From Erwinia sp. 198 (GTDB taxonomy: Bacteria > Pseudomonadota > Gammaproteobacteria > Enterobacterales > Enterobacteriaceae), in the NCBI RefSeq assembly GCF_003937915.1, contig NZ_RHUM01000009.1, positions 62,001-126,000 on the forward strand: a stretch of DNA of 64,000 nt, read 5' to 3'. The position numbers and the translations under genes were made by a program. Positions 55,389 through 64,000 of this stretch are shown here, piece by piece. The number at the start of each line of letters is the position of its first letter. Position 1 is the stretch's first letter. A model generated the notes under the pieces. The model was not told where the DNA came from and did not search any database. It was given only the letters and a program-made list of their open reading frames with translations.

Positions 55389-56822
55389 ATGAAAAAAATA
55401 ACTGCCTTCCCCATTCCCGCCAGAGCGCTGGTTTCAGCCGGGCTGCTGGCCCTGTCGCCGATTGCTCAGGCGCTGATGACGGAGACCCGCGTCGCCGACG
55501 CGTCTTTTGCCGATCCTGCCCGCTTCGCCCGTGAGCTGCCCGATCTCGGCAGCAGCAGCACCGGTTCGGATCAGGCGCTGGAAAAGCGTATTGCGCAGGC
55601 GATGAAAAGCATCGGCGAGGCCAGTATGAACAGCGATGAAGATAAATCGCTGAGCAGCGAGGCGGGCGCCTGGGCCTTTAATCATTTCCGCGACGAGGCG
55701 GCACGGCGCGTCGAAAACGAGGGGCAGCAGCTTCTTTCTCCTTACGGCCAGGCCAACTTATCGCTGCTGGTGGACAGCAACGGCAATTTCGACGGCTCGT
55801 CCGCGCAGCTGCTTACGCCGTGGCAGGATAACTATCAGTATCTGACGTTCAGCCAGCTGGGCGTTGAGCAGACGGATGACGGGCTGGTCGGCAATGCGGG
55901 GCTTGGCCAGCGCTGGCTGACCGGTAGCTGGCGGCTGGGCTATAACGCCTTTGTCGACGAGCTGTTTACCGAAAACCAGCGGCGCGGATCGCTGGGCGCA
56001 GAGGCCTGGAGCCACTATCTGCGCTTTTCTGCCAACTACTATCAGCCGCTTTCCGGCTGGCGGCAGCGTTCGGCAACGCAGGAGATGCGGATGGCGCGCG
56101 GCTATGACATCACCACGCAGGGCTATTTGCCTTTCTATCAGCAGCTCGGCGTCTCGCTCAGCTACGAGCGCTATCTGGGCGACAATGTCGATCTGTTCAA
56201 CAGCGGTACGCAGAGCAGCAATCCTGCCGCGATCAAAGTGGGCGTTAGCTATACGCCGGTGCCGCTGTTTACGTTGACTGCCTCGCATAAGACAGCGGAC
56301 AGCGGCGAAACGCAGGATCAGCTCGGGCTAAAAATGAACTATCAGATCGGTGTGGCGCTGAGCAAGCAGCTGTCGGCGGATAACGTGGCCGCCGCGCGTT
56401 CGCTCAGCGGCAGCCGCTACGACGCGGTAACGCGCAGTAATCTGCCGGTGATGGAGTTCCGCCAGCGCAAAACGCTGTCGGTGTTCCTGGCGACGCCGCC
56501 GTGGCAGGTGCAGCCGGGCGAAACGCTGCCCCTGAAGCTACAAATTCGCCAGGCGAATCCGCTGAAGGCGATTAGCTGGCAGGGCGATACCCAGGCGCTG
56601 AGCCTGACGCCGCCTGCCAACAACGTCAGCCCGGACGGCTGGAGCATTATTATTCCGGCCTGGGATAGCTCGCCGGAAGCAACTAACGAGTACCATCTGT
56701 CGGTGACCGTCGAGGACAGCAGGCAGCAGCGGGTGACCTCGAACTGGATCACCCTGAAGCTGACGCCGCCAGTAACCTTACAGTCTTCCGGCGCGGACTC
56801 GTTCAATCTGATGGCGCCCTGA
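55389..56822 (+). CDS. ychO: YchO-type inverse-autotransporter beta-barrel protein (intimin/invasin family)
   Basis: Outer-membrane protein of 477 residues. The N-terminus has a signal-like segment 'MKKITAFPIPARALVSAGLLALSPIAQA'. The bulk (about residues 95-330) is the inverse-autotransporter barrel: 'QLLSPYGQANLSLLVDSNGNFDGSSAQLLTPW', 'QRWLTGSWRLGYNAFVDE', 'ANYYQPLSGWRQ', 'MARGYDITTQGYLPFYQQLGVSLSYERYLGDNVDLF'. A C-terminal Ig-like stretch of about 110 residues follows, with no further passenger repeats. This is the E. coli YchO layout. In E. coli ychO lies near chaC; here about 10 kb of T6SS-related and other genes separate them. The ATG at 55389 is preferred because upstream codons do not encode a signal. 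Confidence 0.88.
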   Translation: MKKITAFPIPARALVSAGLLALSPIAQALMTETRVADASFADPARFARELPDLGSSSTGSDQALEKRIAQAMKSIGEASMNSDEDKSLSSEAGAWAFNHFRDEAARRVENEGQQLLSPYGQANLSLLVDSNGNFDGSSAQLLTPWQDNYQYLTFSQLGVEQTDDGLVGNAGLGQRWLTGSWRLGYNAFVDELFTENQRRGSLGAEAWSHYLRFSANYYQPLSGWRQRSATQEMRMARGYDITTQGYLPFYQQLGVSLSYERYLGDNVDLFNSGTQSSNPAAIKVGVSYTPVPLFTLTASHKTADSGETQDQLGLKMNYQIGVALSKQLSADNVAAARSLSGSRYDAVTRSNLPVMEFRQRKTLSVFLATPPWQVQPGETLPLKLQIRQANPLKAISWQGDTQALSLTPPANNVSPDGWSIIIPAWDSSPEATNEYHLSVTVEDSRQQRVTSNWITLKLTPPVTLQSSGADSFNLMAP

Positions 56823-56913
56823 CCAGCACCTGATGTGTCGGTTATCACGGAAATAGCTGGGCAGGGCGGCCGGAATTTGCCACTCTTTCTAAAAAAATTT
56901 ACGGCTGCTTATT

Positions 56914-57819
56914 ATGATCGTCCGTCCTCATCGTCACTGGTTTGTTCGCCTTTTTTCCTGGCACGGCTCCGTGCTGCCCGGGATCCTGTTCCGGCTTGGC
57001 CTGAATCTGCTGATGTCAATCATCGCCATTTTCTGCCTGGACTGGTACGAAACCCTGGGCGTCAAGCTGACGCTGGCGCCCTTCAGCCTGCTTGGCGTCT
57101 CCATCGCTATCTTCCTGGGGTTTCGAAACAGCGTCTGCTACGCGCGCTTTTCAGAAGCGCGACAGCTCTGGGGCAGCCTGCTGATTACCTGCCGGGATAT
57201 TCAGCGCCAGGTGCTGGCGATCTCGCCGACCGATGCGCCGCGTATCGCCGCTTTACTGATGGCTTTTTGCTATAGCCTTAAACACCAGCTCAGGCGTACC
57301 GATGCGCGGGAGGATCTCAACCGTTTTCTGGGCGATGAAGCCGAAGCTATCCTGCGGCGACGCGCGCGTACCAATGCGATTGAACTGGAAATATCCCAGT
57401 GGCTGGCCGACCAGCGTCGCAGCGGAGCGATTTCGGATATCGTTTACGCGCAGCTGGATAACAGCATTCATCAACTTTCGCTGGTGCTGGGCGGCTGTGA
57501 GCGGCTGGCCAGCGTGCCGGTGCCGTTCGCCTACGGTCTGCTGCTACACCGCACCGTTTACCTGTTCTGTACGCTGCTGCCTTTCGCGCTGGTGCCGGAT
57601 CTGCACTATATGACGCCGCTGGTATCGGTTTTTATCGCCTATAGCTTTCTTTCGCTGGATACGCTGGCAGAAGAGCTGGAAATGCCTTTCGGCTACGCCA
57701 ACAACCATCTGCCGATGGATGCGATGTGCACCAATATAGAAATCAATCTGCTGGAGATGAACAACCAGCGCGAACTCCCCGAAGCGCCGGTTCCGGACAG
57801 GTACTACCGCCTGACATAG
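56914..57819 (+). CDS. Bestrophin-like channel, YneE/RFP-TM family
   Basis: A 301-residue inner-membrane protein matching the bacterial bestrophin homologues (E. coli YneE, Klebsiella KpBest). It has 'WHGSVLPGILFRLGLNLLMSIIAIF' (helix 1), 'FSLLGVSIAIFLGFRNSVCYARFSEARQLWGSLL' with the conserved FRN..RF/W motif near residue 70, 'VPVPFAYGLLLHRTVYLFCTLLPFALV' and 'YSFLSLDTLAEELEMPFGYANNHLPMDAMC', the acidic segment that in eukaryotic bestrophins binds calcium. Bacterial members form pentameric cation-permeable channels. The physiological role is unknown. It is in the position where astC would be expected ahead of the ast genes. Confidence 0.9.
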   Translation: MIVRPHRHWFVRLFSWHGSVLPGILFRLGLNLLMSIIAIFCLDWYETLGVKLTLAPFSLLGVSIAIFLGFRNSVCYARFSEARQLWGSLLITCRDIQRQVLAISPTDAPRIAALLMAFCYSLKHQLRRTDAREDLNRFLGDEAEAILRRRARTNAIELEISQWLADQRRSGAISDIVYAQLDNSIHQLSLVLGGCERLASVPVPFAYGLLLHRTVYLFCTLLPFALVPDLHYMTPLVSVFIAYSFLSLDTLAEELEMPFGYANNHLPMDAMCTNIEINLLEMNNQRELPEAPVPDRYYRLT

Positions 57820-57852
57820 GCACCAGCGTGATTTTTCATGCGTACTGCCTGT

Positions 57853-57934
57853 CTGATGCCGGGTAGCCGGCCCGTGCTATTTTCTGTTACCTGATACAGA
57901 CCTGACGCGGGTGCCCGGCCCACGCTATTTTCTG
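57853..57934. repeat. Imperfect direct repeats of 33-34 bp between the bestrophin gene and astA
   Basis: Copy 1 at 57853-57886 and copy 2 at 57902-57934 share CTGA, a GGGT-CCCGGCCC-like core and the end GCTATTTTCTG, with a period of 49 bp. They lie just 5' of the NtrC-type site. No known repeat family was recognised. Confidence 0.55.
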
Positions 57935-57942
57935 GCGCATGC

Positions 57943-57959
57943 TGCACGCCTTAGGTGCA
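57943..57959. promoter_or_regulatory. NtrC-type enhancer site upstream of astADBE
   Basis: TGCACGCCTTAGGTGCA fits the NtrC dyad TGCAC-N7-GTGCA exactly. It lies about 240 bp upstream of the predicted sigma-54 start, a usual enhancer distance. A weaker relative (TGCAAGCGCCTGGTAAT) follows at 57968-57984. In E. coli the ast operon is activated by NtrC under nitrogen limitation. Confidence 0.65.
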
Positions 57960-58071
57960 CTACCTGTTGCAAGCGCCTGGTAATTGACGTTCGCGATCAC
58001 AAAAACATTATTTACTGGTCCCGTTGCATAACCGTGCTGTTTTACCGTCTCGTCAGCCCGCGCCGCCTGCG

Positions 58072-58107
58072 CACTATTCACTTTATATGCAATTAAAGTG
58101 AATAGTG
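58072..58107. repeat. Perfect 14-bp inverted repeat upstream of astA
   Basis: CACTATTCACTTTA at 58072-58085 is the exact reverse complement of 58094-58107, with an 8-bp spacer. The inner unit AAAGTGAATA occurs a third time, inverted, at 58149-58158. TGAAT/ATTCA resembles halves of ArgR boxes, but the orientation is opposite to the ARG-box consensus, so the bound protein is uncertain. There is no T run, which argues against a terminator. Confidence 0.55.
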
Positions 58108-58167
58108 ACACATCCTATCTGTTTGATTTTTCTTTTTATCACTTTTTTTATTCACTTTTGTACTGGC

Positions 58168-58183
58168 TGGCATAAAGCCTGCA
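58168..58183 (+). promoter_or_regulatory. Sigma-54 promoter of astADBE
   Basis: TGGCATAAAGCCTGCA has the invariant GG and GC dinucleotides separated by exactly 10 bp and matches TGGCAC-N5-TTGCA at most other positions. The start of transcription would be near 58194, about 60 bp before the astA ATG. Its position and the upstream NtrC site agree with the known sigma-54 control of the enterobacterial ast operon. Confidence 0.7.
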
Positions 58184-58256
58184 ACATACAGTGTGGTACA
58201 CCAAATTAACATAATTGAAACTTTTAGTTTACCTGCCGTGTGCGAGGAGCGTTATC

Positions 58257-62073
<3,817 letters not shown>

Positions 62074-62151
62074 TCAGGGAGGAACAGGGCGCGTCGGCTG
62101 ACCCCGGGCGCGCGCTGGCAGTCGCAGGGAGAACTATAATAAGGAGAACCT

Positions 62152-63150
62152 ATGCAGGACTTTCTTCAGCAGACGTTAAGCACAGAGCCGCCTGCACAAG
62201 TTTCCGGCCGCAACGACCAGCTAAGCTGGCAGTGGCTGGATCACGGCATTCTTGAACTTAATCCGCATCGGCCCTGTACGCAGGCGCTGGTGATCTCCGC
62301 CGGGATCCACGGCAACGAAACCGCGCCCGTTGAAATCCTCAACCAGCTGGTTAGCGAGCTGTTGGCGGGCAAACGGCCGCTCAAAGCGCGCGTGCTGGTT
62401 ATCCTGGGCAATCCGGAAGCGATCGCCAGCGGCAAACGCTATCGCCATTGCGATCTCAACCGGCTGTTTGGCGGCCGTTGGCAGCAGTACGACGACCATC
62501 CTGAAGCGCGCCGCGCCTGGCGTCTGGAGCAGGCGCTGGAGACGTTCTGGCAGGTCAGCTGCACCGAAGAAAGCCGCTGGCATCTGGATTTGCATACCGC
62601 CATTCGCGGCTCCTGGCACAGCCGCTTCGGCGTCATGCCGCTGCGTGAAACGCCCTGGCCGGACGCCTTCCTGCACTGGCTGAGCGCGGCCGGACTTGAG
62701 GCGCTGGTGTTCCATCGCTCGCCGGGCGGCACCTTCACCCACTACAGTTCGCAGCACTTTAACGCGGCCAGCTGCACGCTGGAGCTAGGCAAAGCGCTGC
62801 CTTTTGGCCGCAACGATTTAACGCTTTTTAGCGCCGCGCAAGATGCGCTGGCCGCCTTGCTCTCCGGCGAGCCTTTACCGCCCGTGGGCGAGCCGCCGCA
62901 GCGCTACCGGGTATCGCAGCAGATTACTCGTTTTACCGAGGCTTTCGTGCTGCATATGAACGCCGAAACGCTGAACTTTACCGCTTTCCCGCAGGGCACG
63001 CTGCTGGCGGAGGATGGTGACAAACGCTGCTACGTGCAGCAGGCGCGGGAGTATGTGCTTTTTCCCAATCCCGACGTGGCGAAGGGGCAGCGCGCTGGCC
63101 TGATGCTGGTGGAAGATAACGCCCATAATGAAACCAGCGGCAGCAGCTGA
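62152..63150 (+). CDS. astE: Succinylglutamate desuccinylase
   Basis: Zinc-dependent hydrolase of the M14-like AstE/AspA family giving glutamate and succinate, the last step of the pathway. The 332-residue protein has the metal ligands in 'SAGIHGNETAPVEILN' (His and Glu) and 'WHLDLHTAIRGSWH' (His), 'RYRHCDLNRLFGG', and the catalytic-Glu region 'AASCTLELGKALPFG'. It follows astB after 78 bp with AAGGAG before the ATG. Confidence 0.95.
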   Translation: MQDFLQQTLSTEPPAQVSGRNDQLSWQWLDHGILELNPHRPCTQALVISAGIHGNETAPVEILNQLVSELLAGKRPLKARVLVILGNPEAIASGKRYRHCDLNRLFGGRWQQYDDHPEARRAWRLEQALETFWQVSCTEESRWHLDLHTAIRGSWHSRFGVMPLRETPWPDAFLHWLSAAGLEALVFHRSPGGTFTHYSSQHFNAASCTLELGKALPFGRNDLTLFSAAQDALAALLSGEPLPPVGEPPQRYRVSQQITRFTEAFVLHMNAETLNFTAFPQGTLLAEDGDKRCYVQQAREYVLFPNPDVAKGQRAGLMLVEDNAHNETSGSS

Positions 63151-63470
63151 TAACGCAACGACGCCGACCGGAACGCTTCACGCCAGCCCGTCGGCGGTCG
63201 TCCCTGCTTACTTTTTCCTTTCTCGTTCCTGTCGGCTGTATTACACTCCTCCATAATTTCTGCATTAAACGCGCTAAATACATATCCTTTTGCAATTCCT
63301 CACCCTAATCTTCGCATTCTCTCCATGATTGCTGCTTTTTTATCTTTTATGCTTTCAAGGCTTTACCCACGTTCCGACTACTTGACGTTCAGCGCAATAA
63401 ACTGAATCCCGACATTACGACAACGCTGTCGTCACAGAAATGCAAAACAGAAATGCAAAAGGAAAATAGT
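63151..63470. other. 320-bp gap upstream of spy
   Basis: No gene is seen. The region is AT-rich at 63250-63400 and must hold the spy promoter. In E. coli spy is controlled by CpxR and BaeR, but I could not find a convincing CpxR box (GTAAA-N5-GTAAA). Confidence 0.45.
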
Positions 63471-63956
63471 ATGCGTAAATTAACTTCTCTGGTTGTAGCT
63501 ATGACACTGGCAATGGGCGCGGCGAATATTGTTCATGCCGCAGCAGATAACATCACCCCGGCACCGGCTGGCGCAGATAAACCCATGATGCACAAGCCGC
63601 CTCGCCACGGTGGGCCGCACGAGATGTTCAAAGGCCTGAACCTGACCGACGCGCAGAAAGAGCAGATGCGCAGCATCATGAAAGAGGCGCATAAAGAGAT
63701 GCCGCGTCCTTCTCTGGAAGAGCGCCGCACGCTGCACAGCATTATCGCGGCCGACAGCTTCGACAAGGCCAAAGCGGAAGCGCAGGCGGAGAAAATGTCG
63801 GCTAACGGCAAAGCCCGTGCGCTTTCCATGCTGGAAACGCAGAACAAAATGTATAACGTGCTGACGCCGGAGCAGAAAAAACAGTTCAATGCGAACTTTG
63901 AAAAACGTCTGACCGAGAAACCGCACCACGGCGAGCCTGCGCCAGCCGCTGAATAA
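63471..63956 (+). CDS. spy: Periplasmic ATP-independent chaperone Spy
   Basis: Cradle-shaped periplasmic chaperone induced by envelope stress. The 161-residue precursor has the signal 'MRKLTSLVVAMTLAMGAANIVHAAADN' and two LTxxQ motifs: 'GLNLTDAQKEQMRSIMKEAHKEM' and 'NVLTPEQKKQFNANFEKRL'. A His/Pro-rich N-terminal tail 'KPMMHKPPRHGGPHEMF' follows the signal. The ATG at 63471 has AAAGGAAAA upstream and gives the correct signal peptide. spy also lies next to astE in E. coli, so this end of the window is syntenic. A GC-rich hairpin follows at about 63965-63985. Confidence 0.94.
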   Translation: MRKLTSLVVAMTLAMGAANIVHAAADNITPAPAGADKPMMHKPPRHGGPHEMFKGLNLTDAQKEQMRSIMKEAHKEMPRPSLEERRTLHSIIAADSFDKAKAEAQAEKMSANGKARALSMLETQNKMYNVLTPEQKKQFNANFEKRLTEKPHHGEPAPAAE

Positions 63957-64000
63957 GCCTTAGCCGCCGGGCGTGTTCGTCCGGCAGGCCACGCCTGAGA

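Larger units (their letters stand above)
57820..58256. other. 437-bp regulatory region upstream of astA
   Basis: No gene is present. The region contains, in order, two 33-34-bp imperfect direct repeats, an NtrC-type dyad at 57943-57959 with a weaker second copy at 57968-57984, a long perfect inverted repeat at 58072-58107, and a sigma-54 promoter at 58168-58183. No trace of an astC coding sequence is visible. Confidence 0.7.

Noticed and set aside
58072-58107. Inverted repeat as terminator of the bestrophin gene
   Set aside because: It is over 250 bp from the stop codon, has no T run, and lies among promoter elements.

Overview
The window reads as chromosome of a gamma-proteobacterium of order Enterobacterales, most likely family Erwiniaceae (Pantoea/Mixta/Erwinia-like). 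The backbone genes are close to Escherichia coli proteins and partly in E. coli order: prs-ispE-lolB divergent from hemA-prfA-prmC-sirB2-sirB1-kdsA, then chaA/chaB/chaC and later ychO. The genus cannot be fixed from sequence reading alone. Most genes are GC-rich; 12.9-13.3, 14.4-18.7 and 19.2-20.2 kb are visibly more AT-rich.

Layout. 0-0.3 kb: end of a gene, possibly a T6SS VasL/ImpA-type protein. 0.6-10.5 kb: an anaerobic fumarate module with class I fumarase, a DASS dicarboxylate transporter, a soluble NADH:fumarate reductase whose FMN is attached by the adjacent ApbE, and the DcuS/DcuR two-component system. A perfect FNR box lies in the divergent promoter region. 10.6-14.4 kb: LysR regulator, MscS-type channel, 2-oxoglutarate/Fe(II) oxygenase. 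14.7-18.7 kb: an AT-richer two-gene operon, a large protein joining an N-terminal DUF559/Vsr-like nuclease to a RecQ-type helicase followed by a coiled-coil protein. This is the best candidate for an undescribed (probably anti-phage or anti-plasmid) system. 18.8-20.6 kb: DUF6404 membrane protein, a 1 kb gap, and an H-NS/StpA paralogue. 20.8-25.6 kb: GntR-FCD regulator divergent from a four-gene amide-catabolism operon (DUF2848, amidase, EthD-like protein, MHS transporter) with a perfect palindrome as likely operator.

26-45 kb is core genome: ychF, then a block inserted between ychF and pth (SulP transporter, degenerate EAL protein, HscC with a membrane J-domain partner), pth, ychH, prs, ispE, lolB, the hemA operon, kdsA and the cha genes.

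45.2-54.2 kb is a T6SS satellite cluster on the minus strand: SH3-like lipoprotein, OmpA-type TssL, an unusually short TssM, TagF, FHA protein TagH, PP2C phosphatase, a periplasmic protein and a membrane Ser/Thr kinase. No sheath, tube, baseplate or ATPase genes are present here. The cluster lies between chaC and ychO, which are almost adjacent in E. coli. 54.7-57.8 kb: PEBP protein, YchO-type inverse-autotransporter barrel, bestrophin-like channel. 58.3-64 kb: arginine succinyltransferase operon astADBE without astC at its head, preceded by a good sigma-54 promoter match and an NtrC-type site, followed by spy.
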